Notes under the pieces: model-generated | Seen by the model: only the letters and a program-made list of their open reading frames with translations | What the model was told of the DNA's origin: nothing | The model's database searches: none | Assembly: GCF_038023995.1 (NCBI RefSeq) | Contig: NZ_CP150660.1 | Location: forward strand, 308,501 to 372,500 | Length of the DNA: 64,000 nucleotides | Reading direction: 5' to 3' | Source of the DNA: Polaribacter atrinae | Lineage (GTDB): Bacteria > Bacteroidota > Bacteroidia > Flavobacteriales > Flavobacteriaceae | Shown: positions 17,955-28,360 of the stretch, one piece after another | Position numbering within the stretch: the stretch's first letter is position 1 | How the letters are laid out: each line of letters starts with the position of its first letter | Program-made: the position numbers and the translations under genes

Positions 17955-18407
17955 ATGGCAAAATCGCAGCAAACCTTTAGTAAAAGTGAAAAAGAAAAAA
18001 AACGTTTAAAAAAACGTTTAGATAAGCAAAAGAAAATGGACGCTAGAAAAGCGGAGAAAGATGAAAATGGATCAACAGGTATCCAATTTGCTTATGTGGA
18101 TCATAATGGAAACTTAACAGATACTCCGCCGGATCCAGAATTGAAAGTAGAATATGAATTGGAAGACATTCAGATTTCAGTAACCAAAAAAGAAGATTTA
18201 CCAGAAGAAGATCCTGTAAGAAAAGGAAAAGTTTCTTTCTTTGATTCTTCTAAAGGTTTTGGTTTTATTATAGACTTAGAAAATAACGAAAAATATTTTA
18301 CACACGTAAGTGGTTTAATAGATGAAATTGCAGAAAACGATAAAGTTTCTTTCGAATTAGAGAGAGGAATGCGTGGTATGAATGCAGTTAAGGTTAAGAA
18401 AGTCTAA
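17955..18407 (+). CDS. Cold-shock domain protein with basic N-terminal extension
   Basis: The 150-residue protein has a C-terminal cold-shock domain (about residues 88-150). It contains GKVSFFDSSKGFGFI, which includes the KGFGFI RNA-binding motif, and YFTHVSGLID as the second RNP motif. The first 40 residues are strongly basic (Lys/Arg-rich, predicted helix), and an acidic linker follows. This extended form is common in Flavobacteriia. It should bind single-stranded RNA or DNA. Its long 5' leader is consistent with post-transcriptional cold regulation. Confidence 0.92.
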   Translation: MAKSQQTFSKSEKEKKRLKKRLDKQKKMDARKAEKDENGSTGIQFAYVDHNGNLTDTPPDPELKVEYELEDIQISVTKKEDLPEEDPVRKGKVSFFDSSKGFGFIIDLENNEKYFTHVSGLIDEIAENDKVSFELERGMRGMNAVKVKKV

Positions 18408-18433
18408 GGCTTTACTAACATAACAAAAAAATG

Positions 18434-18463
18434 AATCCTTCTGTATAGAAGGATTTTTTTTTT
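18434..18463 (+). terminator. Terminator of the cold-shock gene
   Basis: A 9-bp stem (AATCCTTCT / AGAAGGATT) with a four-base loop and a run of about ten T follows 26 bp after the stop codon. Confidence 0.88.
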
Positions 18464-18480
18464 ACAATTTATTAAGAATT

Positions 18481-19302
18481 ATGTTGATCAATAATAAGAT
18501 TGATACTTATAATAAAATATCTGAATACAATGATATTAAGATAGAGAAGTTTGATGTAACCAAGCGTTATACAAAACCACATAAGCACAATAAATATTTA
18601 GAAATTGTCTTTTTTATAAAAGGTACTGGTTTTCATCACGTAGATTTAAAGAGTTACAAAATAAAACCATCTACCGTTTTTGTCATTAAAAAAGATGAAG
18701 TACATCATTGGGAAATTACCACCAAGCCAAAAGGGTATGTAATTATTATAAAAGAAGCTTTTCTACAAAAAACGTTAGATAAGTTTATCAATCACCAGTT
18801 GTTAAAACTGCAGCATACTTCAAAAATAAAAACAACTAAAAAGGATGCTTCTTTAAAAGCTCTTTTTAAATCATTGGTGTGGGAAAAGCAACAAGATGTT
18901 ATAAATAGAGAAGCCGTTGAAGGCGGATTGAAAGCTTTATTTTCTAAATTAGTAGATTACGCTCCTCTAAATAAGGTAGAAAGTACAGATTTAGTATTGC
19001 TTTTTACAGATGTTTTGTCTCGCAGATTAAAAAATAATGTAAATTTTTATGCAGAACACCTGAATACAACTCCTCAAAATTTAAATGCAATTTGTAGAAA
19101 AGAATATGGCAAATCTGCTTCAGATATAATTGCAGATCATATTATAAAAGAAGTTCAAAGACGCTTGTTGTATACCAATGAAACAATTAGTGATGTTGCT
19201 TATAGTTTAGGTTTTAAAGACTCTTCTCATTTTACAAAATATTTTAAGCGCTACACAGGTGAAACACCTAAACAGTTTAAGAAATTAAAGAAAACTATTT
19301 AG
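18481..19302 (+). CDS. AraC family transcriptional regulator next to an outer membrane receptor gene
   Basis: The 273-residue protein has an N-terminal cupin-like sensing domain, with KPHKHNKYLEIVFFIKGTG at about residues 33-51 and WEITTKPKGYVIII. The C-terminal AraC double helix-turn-helix covers about residues 175-270. It ends with ISDVAYSLGFKDSSHFTKYFKRYTGETPKQFK, the classical AraC signature. The gene is followed at its own stop codon by a pair of direct repeats (19300-19328) upstream of the receptor gene. It probably activates that gene. Confidence 0.92.
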   Translation: MLINNKIDTYNKISEYNDIKIEKFDVTKRYTKPHKHNKYLEIVFFIKGTGFHHVDLKSYKIKPSTVFVIKKDEVHHWEITTKPKGYVIIIKEAFLQKTLDKFINHQLLKLQHTSKIKTTKKDASLKALFKSLVWEKQQDVINREAVEGGLKALFSKLVDYAPLNKVESTDLVLLFTDVLSRRLKNNVNFYAEHLNTTPQNLNAICRKEYGKSASDIIADHIIKEVQRRLLYTNETISDVAYSLGFKDSSHFTKYFKRYTGETPKQFKKLKKTI

Positions 19303-19355
19303 ACCATAAAATTTTCAAATAGACCATTTTAAAACTAAATTCTGAAGTATTTTTG
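19300..19355 (+). promoter_or_regulatory. Direct-repeat AraC-type operator and -7 box before the receptor gene
   Basis: TAGACCAT occurs at 19300 and again at 19320, exactly 20 bp apart and in the same orientation. This is the spacing of paired AraC half-sites. The first copy overlaps the TAG stop of the regulator gene. A TATTTTTG -7 box (matching TAnnTTTG) lies at 19348-19355, about 20 bp after the second repeat, and the receptor start codon is 131 bp further on. The position fits a class II activator site. Confidence 0.6.
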
Positions 19356-19486
19356 TCAGAAGTTAAAATGGATGCTTTTAAATTTTCTTTATGTCTGTAA
19401 AAAAAATCTATATATCTTTTTTATACTTATAGTCTAACCGCTTAATATAATAATTTAACCAACTTAACTTAGAAAAACGTATTTCA

Positions 19487-22003
19487 ATGAACTTAAAAAA
19501 ATGGACCTTTTTGCTACTGACACTAATTATCAGTCAGATGGCAACTGCGCAGTTAACAGGTAAAGTTATAGATGCTGAGGATAATTACCCGTTAGAATAT
19601 GCAACCGTAGCGCTGTATGAAACCAATAATAAAACACTTGTAACAGGTGTTGTTACAGATAGTAACGGAACGTTTTCTATTGCTTCAATAAAACCGGGGA
19701 GTTACTATTTAGAAGCTTCTTTTTTAGGGTATAAAGTACATACAATAGCTTCTTTTGTTTACGAAAATAGAAACGAGAAAAAAGATCTTTGAACGATAAA
19801 ATTAATTTTAGGTTCTGGTAATCAATTAAACGAAGTTGTTGTAAAATCAGAAAAAAGTACTGTTGTTCATAAAATAGACAGACAGGTTTTTAATACTAAG
19901 AAATACCAAAGTACAGTTGGTGGAAATGCCGTAGATGTTGTTAAAAATTTACCTTCTATTACTGTAGATGGTTTAGGAGATATCAGCGTAAGAGGAAGTA
20001 AAGGTTTTACAGTTTTAATCAACGGAAAACCAACACAAGGTGATGCAAGTACCATTTTAGCGCAATTACCTGCAAATGCTTTAGAAAGTGTTGAGTTAAT
20101 TACGGCACCTTCTGCAAAATATGATCCGGAAGGAAAAGGTGGAATCTTAAACATCATCACTAAAAAAGCAGCTATTAACGGAACGTTTGCGCAAGTAAAT
20201 GTACGTGGTGGATTTCCTTCGATATAAGAATATGACACAAAGGTAGCTGCAGAGAGATATGGAATTGATGCAACTGTAAATAAAAGAACCGACAATTGGA
20301 ATATTTCTGTAGGTGCTAGTTATCAAAGAAATGATAAAACAGGTAGAAGAGAAGGAGAAATGTTTATAGTGAATGCCTTAGAAAACAAAACAACTTTTTT
20401 ACCTTCGGATGGAGAGCGTAGTTTTGATGAAATTACTTATAACGGACGTTTTAATGTAGATTATACTCCAAATAAATCTAATACATATTCTATAGGATTT
20501 TTTGCAGGAAAACGTACAAAAGAACGTTTAGCAGATATTGTATATTATGACAATCATTCAATTTCTCCAATTGGTGGTAATGATAGAGATTATACATTTG
20601 CATATTACAACCATAATTTAAGAATTAGAAAAGGAGATTTTGCTTTAGGTAGTTTTGATTATGCACATAAGTTTGATAATAATTCTAAAATTTCTACATC
20701 AATTTTATATGAATATACTTTTTTAGGAGGACCTACAGAGAATGATAATTTAGGGCATCCTGATAATACTATTGTATATCAACAAGAATACAACACCAAT
20801 GACAATCCTTTATACGGAACACGTTTTAACTTAGACTATCAATGGAAACCTTTTTCTTTTGGTACTTTAGAAACAGGATATCAATTTAGAGATTTAGACC
20901 ATACAGGTAAGTTTGTGTATGAAAGAGATGGTCTTTTGGTTCCTGAGTTTTCTAGTGATGTTAGCCTTAAAAGAACCATTCATTCTGGGTATGCACAAGT
21001 AACCGATTCTAAAAGTAAATGGGAGTATGCTGCTGGAGTTCGTTTAGAGTCTATGGATAGAGTGTATAAAGAGGCTTTACAGAGTGAGGTTTTAGAAAAT
21101 ACTTATAACTACGATTTTGTTAAGTTATTTCCGTCTGCATCTTTACAGTATAAAGTCAATGAGAATACGAATATAAAAACAGCGTATAGTAAAAGAGTAG
21201 AAAGAACCACTACGTTTAAGATGAATAGTTTTGCAGAGCGTGAGCATTCTGAGGTTTTTGAACAAGGGGACAATACTTTATTACCAGAGTTTATAGATTT
21301 GGTAGAATTAGGGATTACTAAAAATTTAAAAGGTGGAAACGCAATATATGCAACTGCTTATTTTAGACATGTAGATAATGTAATTAATCGTGTAAATACT
21401 TTAGCATACGAATCTAATGGCGCTGTTTTAGATAGTATTATTAATAGAGTATACTCTAATGTTGGTAAAAGTAATGCAATTGGTTTAGAAGTTGGAGCAA
21501 CGATTAAGCCAACTCAAAACTGGACGAATTCTATTGGTGCTAATGTGTATAATTATGCTATTGATGGTGTTTTAAATTTTAAGCACAGAGATGGAGTTGA
21601 TAGAAATTATACGATAGATTCTAAATCAACTATTTATTCTTTTAACTTAAATTCTACGTATAATTTCTGGGAAAATGCATCTGTGCAATTCACTTTTAAT
21701 TATCTATCAGATAGAAATACTGCTATGGGATCAGATTCTCGTTTTTACTCGCCAAACTTAACGTTTAGAAAAAAGTTTATGGATGATAGATTGACAGCTA
21801 CTTTGCAATGGCAAAATATAGATATGGGTTTATTTAATACCAATGAGCAACGTATTACAACATCTAGACCTAATGAGTTTTATACCACTACAAATTATGT
21901 GTACGAGGTAGATATGGTTTCTTTAAACCTTTCTTATACGTTTAATGCAGCTAAAGATAAATCGAAATTTATTGATAGTGAATTTGGGAAGAAGGAGTTT
22001 TAA
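19487..22003 (+). pseudogene. Outer membrane beta-barrel (TonB-dependent-type) receptor with two in-frame stops
   Basis: The 5' part encodes a signal peptide ending ATA-Q and a carboxypeptidase-regulatory-like domain (LTGKVIDAEDNYPLEYATV). A TGA occurs at 19790-19792 after ENRNEKKDL. The same frame goes on with a plug domain (GSGNQLNEVVVKSEKS, VKNLPSITVDGLGDISVRG, LINGKP). A TAA follows at 20225-20227 after RGGFPSI. The frame is then open to 22003 through a complete beta-barrel with a C-terminal region typical of this family. The total is 838 codons. Both breaks are single-codon substitutions without frame loss. The ligand is unknown; control by the adjacent AraC gene is likely. Confidence 0.9.
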
Positions 22004-22021
22004 TAAATTACTTTCAACAAT

Positions 22022-22060
22022 AAAAAATCCCCTTACAAATTCTGTAAGGGGATTTTTTTT
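22022..22060. terminator. Terminator between the receptor gene and aroB
   Basis: A long stem (AAAAATCCCCTTACA with TGTAAGGGGATTTTT) around a short loop has T-runs on both strands. It can therefore serve both converging transcripts. Confidence 0.88.
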
Positions 22061-22093
22061 ATGATCTATATTTTGTCTTAATTGATCAAAGAA

Positions 22094-23152
22094 TTATAGA
22101 TTATAAAACTCCATACTTTCAACAATTAATTCTTCAGGAACTTTACAATCTAATTTGTAATCTTGGTAATCGTTTAATAAAACAAAATTTACTTGTCCGT
22201 TTATGTTTTTTTTATCGTGTTTTAATAATTCCATAATCGCAGAAAAGTCTTGTTTTAAAAGATGTGTTTTATTGTAAATAGACAAAACAACTTCTTTAAC
22301 TTCATTCACTTTTTCTGTAGGGAAACCTAATAATTTAGCAGACATAAAACACTCACAAACCATCCCAATAGCAATTGCTTCACCATGAGTAAGGTTTTGT
22401 TTTTCTTCAGACTCTAGGTAAAAAGACTCAATTGCATGCCCTAATGTATGTCCGAAGTTTAAAACTTTACGCAAGCTTTGTTCTTTAGGATCTTGTAAAA
22501 CAACCTCGTTTTTTATTTCAATAGATCTATATATTAAACTATTTATATCCAGGTCTTTATTGTGTTTTATCTCATTAAAAAGTTTAAGGTCGTAAGTAAT
22601 ACCGTATTTTAGTATTTCTGCAATACCAGATTTAATTTCTCTGTCTGTAACAGTCGTTAAATAATCAGTATCAACAATCACCATTTCTGGATTTGCAAAC
22701 AAACCAATCTGATTTTTTAAGACACCTAAATCAACTCCTGTTTTTCCTCCAACAGAAGCATCTACCATAGATAATAAAGTAGTTGGAATGTTTACAAAGT
22801 CAATTCCGCGTTTAAAACAAGAAGCTACAAAACCACCTAAATCTGTAATTACACCACCACCTAAAGTAATAACTAAACTTTTTCTATCGCCACCTAATTC
22901 GGTAATTGCATTCCAAACACCACTACAAGTTTCTAGGTTTTTATTGATTTCTCCAGACTCAATTTCTATGACTTCGATACGTTTGTCTGTTTCTAAATTT
23001 GGTATAAATTTAGGGTAACAATGTTCCATCGTATTCTCATCAACCAAAATAAAGAGTGTAGAATAGTTATTTGTTGTAATTAAATTAGAAAGCTCTTTGT
23101 ATGCTTTGTCTTGAAAATGAACTGGATATGTTACTGCTTTGATAGATTTCAT
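22094..23152 (-). CDS. aroB: 3-dehydroquinate synthase
   Basis: Starting at the ATG at 23152, the product is 352 residues (MKSIKAVTYPVHF...), the normal size. An upstream start would add 14 hydrophobic residues with no counterpart. Visible family features are the NAD-binding loop LGGGVITDLGGFVASCFKRG, PTTLLSMVDASVGGKTGVD, and the metal-ligand motifs FGHTLGHAIES and LTHGEAIAIGM. The enzyme converts DAHP to 3-dehydroquinate in the shikimate pathway, in the cytoplasm. It is a single gene divergent from proline dehydrogenase. Confidence 0.96.
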   Translation of the reverse strand: MKSIKAVTYPVHFQDKAYKELSNLITTNNYSTLFILVDENTMEHCYPKFIPNLETDKRIEVIEIESGEINKNLETCSGVWNAITELGGDRKSLVITLGGGVITDLGGFVASCFKRGIDFVNIPTTLLSMVDASVGGKTGVDLGVLKNQIGLFANPEMVIVDTDYLTTVTDREIKSGIAEILKYGITYDLKLFNEIKHNKDLDINSLIYRSIEIKNEVVLQDPKEQSLRKVLNFGHTLGHAIESFYLESEEKQNLTHGEAIAIGMVCECFMSAKLLGFPTEKVNEVKEVVLSIYNKTHLLKQDFSAIMELLKHDKKNINGQVNFVLLNDYQDYKLDCKVPEELIVESMEFYNL

Positions 23153-23212
23153 AGATAAATTAATAAGAGTGCAAATTAAAAATAAAATATTCAATTATTA
23201 CCATTCTATAGT

Positions 23213-23220
23213 TATATTTG
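23213..23220 (+). promoter_or_regulatory. -7 element of the proline dehydrogenase gene
   Basis: TATATTTG matches TAnnTTTG and lies 21 bp before the start codon at 23242. It also supports choosing that start, because the upstream in-frame alternative would begin inside the promoter. Confidence 0.6.
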
Positions 23221-23241
23221 TTTTTACTAAAACGATATAGT

Positions 23242-24405
23242 ATGAAACTTTTTGATAACACAGAAGTTGCTTTTGCTTTAAAGTCAGATTCTCAATTAGA
23301 ACGCGCTTATTTTTTATTTAAGATGATACAAAACGAACCAATGGTAAGAATTGGTAGTGCGGTTACTAATTTTGCTTTAAAAGTACATTTGCCGGTAGAA
23401 GGGCTTATACGTTCTACGGTTTTCGACCATTTTTGTGGAGGTGTAACAGAAGATGATTGTTTGCCAATTATAGATAATATGTACAATAACGGTAATGTAC
23501 ATAGTGTTTTAGATTATTCTGTAGAAGGGCAAGACAAAGAAGTAAGTTTTGATGGAGCTTTAGAAAAGATCTTAAAAATTCTTAACTTCTGCGAAGAAAA
23601 GGAATCGATTCCTTATGCGGTTTTTAAGCCTTCTGGTTTTGGTCGTTTTGGATTGTTTCAAAAAATATCCGAAGAAAAAGAGTTAACAACAGAAGAAAAA
23701 GAAGAGTGGAATAGGGTGGTAGCACGTTTTCATAAAGTGTGTAAATTAGCGCTTCAAAAAGATGTTCCTTTATTAATTGATGCAGAAGAAAGCTGGATGC
23801 AAAAAGCTGCAGACGAATTGATAGAAGAGCTAATGGAGACTTATAATAAAGAAAAAGCCATCGTTTTTAATACATTACAAATGTATAAACACGACAGAAT
23901 GGACTATCTAAAAGCGTTGCATGAAAAAGCAAAACTAAAAGGATTTCATATTGGTATGAAAGTCGTTAGAGGTGCTTATATGGAGAAGGAACGAGAAAGA
24001 GCCGAAGAAAAAGGATATCCATCTCCTATATGTAAAGACAAACAAGCTACTGACCTCAATTATGATACGTGTATTAAATACATGATGGATAACTCAAGAA
24101 TGGCCTTATTTGCAGGGACACACAATGAAGATAGCTCTTATTTGTTAATGGATTTAGCTAAAAAATATGAGATTAAAGAAAACGATAACCGTCTTTGGTT
24201 TGGACAGTTATTCGGTATGAGCGATCATATTAGTTACAATTTAGCCAACCAAGGTTATAATGTGGCAAAGTACCTTCCTTTTGGTCCTGTAAGAGATGTA
24301 ATGCCTTATTTAATTAGAAGGGCAGAAGAAAATACATCGGTTTCCGGACAAACAAGTAGAGAGTTAAATCTGTTAAAAACAGAAAGAAAGAGAAGAAAAT
24401 TATAA
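23242..24405 (+). CDS. Proline dehydrogenase family protein
   Basis: The product from ATG 23242 is 387 residues. It shows the FAD-binding TIM barrel of proline dehydrogenases: YAVFKPSGFGRFGLF, LLIDAEESWMQ, FNTLQMYKHDRMDYL, GMKVVRGAYMEKERERA, FAGTHNE and the C-terminal GQLFGMSDHISYNLA...VKYLPFGPVRDVMPYLIRRAEEN-type segment. This is the stand-alone bacterial form, not the PutA fusion. It oxidises proline to pyrroline-5-carboxylate and feeds electrons to quinone. The next gene starts within its stop codon (TAATG), so the two are translationally coupled. Confidence 0.94.
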   Translation: MKLFDNTEVAFALKSDSQLERAYFLFKMIQNEPMVRIGSAVTNFALKVHLPVEGLIRSTVFDHFCGGVTEDDCLPIIDNMYNNGNVHSVLDYSVEGQDKEVSFDGALEKILKILNFCEEKESIPYAVFKPSGFGRFGLFQKISEEKELTTEEKEEWNRVVARFHKVCKLALQKDVPLLIDAEESWMQKAADELIEELMETYNKEKAIVFNTLQMYKHDRMDYLKALHEKAKLKGFHIGMKVVRGAYMEKERERAEEKGYPSPICKDKQATDLNYDTCIKYMMDNSRMALFAGTHNEDSSYLLMDLAKKYEIKENDNRLWFGQLFGMSDHISYNLANQGYNVAKYLPFGPVRDVMPYLIRRAEENTSVSGQTSRELNLLKTERKRRKL

Positions 24406-24707
24406 TGACGAGCATCGAAGAAATAAAATTATTAATTTATAGAAATAAGCTTAGGCTTGCTCAAGAATTAAGACAAAGTAAAGAAGCTGTTTTTTTAATT
24501 AAGAAAGCTACTCATACTAATTTATCACCGGTAGAAAAAGAGAAAATTAAAATACAGTTACTAGATATTTGCAAAGCAATACCCGCATTGGCGGTCTTTT
24601 TATTACCTGGAGGAGCATTGTTGTTACCGCTTTTAATAAAATTGATTCCAGATATTTTACCTTCTGCATTTAAAGATGATTTGCCAAATGATAAAAAACA
24701 GGCTTAA
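24405..24707 (+). CDS. Small LETM1-like domain protein
   Basis: The 100-residue protein overlaps the proline dehydrogenase stop codon by one base. Its C-terminal half (AIPALAVFLLPGGALLLPLLIKLIPDILPSAF) is the hydrophobic segment found in LETM1/MDM38-type proteins. The N-terminal half is a charged helix. In bacteria such short LETM1-like proteins are uncharacterised and probably membrane-associated. Coupling to proline dehydrogenase is the only functional hint here. Confidence 0.7.
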   Translation: MTSIEEIKLLIYRNKLRLAQELRQSKEAVFLIKKATHTNLSPVEKEKIKIQLLDICKAIPALAVFLLPGGALLLPLLIKLIPDILPSAFKDDLPNDKKQA

Positions 24708-24773
24708 TTAATTGTGTTTATAAAATCTTTTAGAATTAAAGTTAAAAACTTCTTTTATCTTTAAATAATACAA

Positions 24774-24781
24774 TACATTTG
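24774..24781 (+). promoter_or_regulatory. -7 element of the thiamine operon
   Basis: TACATTTG fits TAnnTTTG and ends 8 bp before the first base pair of the TPP riboswitch, so transcription would begin just at the riboswitch 5' end. No good -33 box is seen. Confidence 0.6.
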
Positions 24782-24788
24782 TAAAGTA

Positions 24789-24868
24789 AACTTTAGGAGT
24801 AGCTATTAAATTAGTTTGAGAAAAATCCTTAGAACCTGATTTGGTTAATACCAACGTAGGAAAAAGTT
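24789..24868 (+). promoter_or_regulatory. TPP riboswitch (THI element)
   Basis: The core of the thiamine pyrophosphate aptamer is clear: AGGAGTAGCTATT on the 5' side, a TTGAGAAAAATCC segment, then AACCTGATTTGGTTAATACC and AACGTAGGAAA on the 3' side. AACTTT (24789-24794) pairs with AAAGTT (24863-24868) to close P1. It precedes thiS by 59 nt and thus controls the whole thi operon. No strong terminator lies between it and thiS, so control of translation initiation is more likely than of termination. Confidence 0.9.
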
Positions 24869-24927
24869 GCTTAGATTTAGTTATACAAAACTACCTCTCT
24901 ACGGTTTACGGTAAATATTTAAAAAAT

Positions 24928-25131
24928 ATGATTACTATAAAAGTAAACCAAGAAAATCATCAATTTTCAGAAACTTTAGCGTTAACAGAATTAATTCGTT
25001 TTTTAGAAATAAAGACGAACGGAATTGCTGTTGCTATAAATGGCAGTGTAGTAAAAAAAAGCGATTGGTCTTTACGGTTACTTCAAAATAGTGATGAAGT
25101 TTTAATTATTAAATCCACACAAGGTGGTTAA
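24928..25131 (+). CDS. thiS: Sulfur carrier protein ThiS
   Basis: The start at ATG 24928 gives a 67-residue ubiquitin-like protein ending in the required Gly-Gly (STQGG). A longer frame opening at 24841 lies inside the riboswitch aptamer and is rejected. ThiS is adenylated by ThiF and carries the sulfur for thiazole formation by ThiG. It is the first gene of the operon, 48 bp before thiC. Confidence 0.93.
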   Translation: MITIKVNQENHQFSETLALTELIRFLEIKTNGIAVAINGSVVKKSDWSLRLLQNSDEVLIIKSTQGG

Positions 25132-25134
25132 TAG

Positions 25135-27039
<1,905 letters not shown>

Positions 27040-27059
27040 TATCATTAGGAAGTTCCCAC

Positions 27060-27192
27060 GCTTAGAAAAAAAGCGTGGTCGGGCTTTCCGTTATATCTTT
27101 TGCCTCAAAAAGGCAAAAGGATGCCACTGCAATCCCTAACTCAAAAACCAAGCAACCGTCATTACAAGGAGGAACGACGAAGTAATCTTATC
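27060..27192. repeat. Composite dispersed intergenic repeat between thiC and the thiE-like gene
   Basis: From about 27073 the sequence GCGTGGTCGGGCTTTCCG, a TATATCTTTTGCC hairpin, and AATCCCTAAC at 27131-27140 form an element that recurs at 59190-59262 in the his operon. The element is preceded by a small hairpin (CACGCTT / AAGCGTG). At 27157-27190 a CGTCATTACAAGGAGGAAC...AGTAATCTT-type element follows, of the kind scattered in flavobacterial genomes. The region has no coding potential. Confidence 0.75.
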
Positions 27193-27217
27193 TTTTAAAA
27201 TCAAAACTAAAAACACT

Positions 27218-27814
27218 ATGATAGTTCTTATTGCACCAGAAAAAGATATTCCTAATGAAATTGACATACTAAACCAGTTATTCGAAAATGGTTTGCGTTT
27301 TTATCATTTTAGAAAACCAGAAAAAAACTACGAAGAACACGTTACGTATTTAAATCAAATAGATAAAGAATACCACAACAGAATTGTAGTGCATTATCAT
27401 CATGAATTAATAAATGATTTTAATTTAAAAGGCATTCATTTTCAAGAGCAAAAACGCATAGATTATATCGATAATCCGAGTGAGTACTTTAAAACGTTAA
27501 ACATGTATGGTAAAACAATTAGTTCTTCTTTTCATGAGCCAAAAGTTTTAAAGGATTGTTATTTCGAGTTCGATTACCATTTATTAAGTCCGGTTTTTTC
27601 ATCGATTTCTAAAGAAGGGTACGAAGGCAAAGGTTTTGATGTAAATGATATCAATAAAACCATTGTTGGTATGGGCGGAATAAATTCTGAAACCATACAA
27701 GAAACTTTACAACTAGGTTTTAAAGGAATTGGTGTTTTAGGTGGCGTTTGGAATGCAGAAAACCCAGTAGAGAGTTTTAAAAGTATAAAAGATAAGTATT
27801 ATTCGTTAGTTTAA
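27218..27814 (+). CDS. ThiE/TenI-like protein (second thiamine phosphate synthase homologue)
   Basis: The 198-residue protein has the TIM-barrel outline of thiamine phosphate synthase/TenI: GLRFYHFRKPEK in place of the usual LRxK segment, KGIHFQEQ, HLLSPVFSSISKEGYEGKG and the phosphate-loop VGMGGI. The proper ThiE is encoded 1.3 kb downstream with more canonical motifs. Here VHLG is replaced by IHFQ. It is thus more likely a TenI-like thiazole tautomerase or a divergent paralogue. Its position inside the riboswitch-controlled operon supports a thiamine role. Confidence 0.8.
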   Translation: MIVLIAPEKDIPNEIDILNQLFENGLRFYHFRKPEKNYEEHVTYLNQIDKEYHNRIVVHYHHELINDFNLKGIHFQEQKRIDYIDNPSEYFKTLNMYGKTISSSFHEPKVLKDCYFEFDYHLLSPVFSSISKEGYEGKGFDVNDINKTIVGMGGINSETIQETLQLGFKGIGVLGGVWNAENPVESFKSIKDKYYSLV

Positions 27815-27821
27815 TTTTCCC

Positions 27822-28290
27822 TGTCAGTTCGAGTGTTTTTATGCAGTGATAACGGAATAAAAATGTATCGAGAACATATTCCTGATATTAAATTATTATT
27901 AGAACAAGAATACAATTGTCAGTTCGAGCGCAGTCGAGAACTAAATAAATTAAAAGTCATTTAGATTGAAGAATTTGGAAGATGTATTAAATATAGATTG
28001 CCACGTCCTTCGTTCTCGCAACGACAGTTAATTGGAATTGAACGTTTGTCAGTTCGAGTGTTTTTATGAATTGGTAACGGAACAAAAATAGAATTGTCAG
28101 TTCGAGCGCAGTTGAGAACTAAATAAATTAAAAGTCATTTAGATTGAAGAATTTGGAAGGTGTATTAAATATAGATTGCCACGTCCTTCGTCCTCGCAAT
28201 GACAGTTAATTGGAGTTGAACGTTTGTTAGTTTTAGTGTTTTTATAAAGTGAGAGCGAAATAAAAATGTATCGAGAACAAACCTAAAAAA
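27822..28290. repeat. Tandem dispersed repeats, 178-bp period, between the thiE-like gene and thiD
   Basis: Two copies of a unit beginning TGTCAGTTCGAGCGCAGT start at 27917 and 28095, exactly 178 bp apart. Each includes AAAGTCATTTAGATTGAAG, TTGCCACGTCCTTCG and CGACAGTTAATTGGA-type segments. A partial third piece (GTCAGTTCGAGTGTTTTTATG) lies at about 27822-27880, and degenerate ends run to about 28290. They fill most of the 546-bp gap inside the thi operon. No open frame or promoter box was found; a short CTAAAAAAAGCGAG tail precedes thiD. Confidence 0.8.
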
Positions 28291-28360
28291 AGCGAGTAGT
28301 GAAAGCCTGACCTAAAAGGGAACGCCATTATTTAAAGAAGTAAAAAATAAAATAAGAAGT

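Noticed and set aside
12357..20227. Stop-codon readthrough, selenocysteine or an altered code to explain the in-frame TGA and TAA codons
   Set aside because: Both TAA and TGA are involved, most genes end in TAA normally, no SECIS-like hairpin was seen, and essential genes have no internal stops. Nonsense mutation or sequence error is simpler.
24841..24927. Upstream extension of ThiS to about 96 residues
   Set aside because: The extra region lies in the TPP aptamer and linker, and known ThiS proteins start at the MITIKV-type strand.
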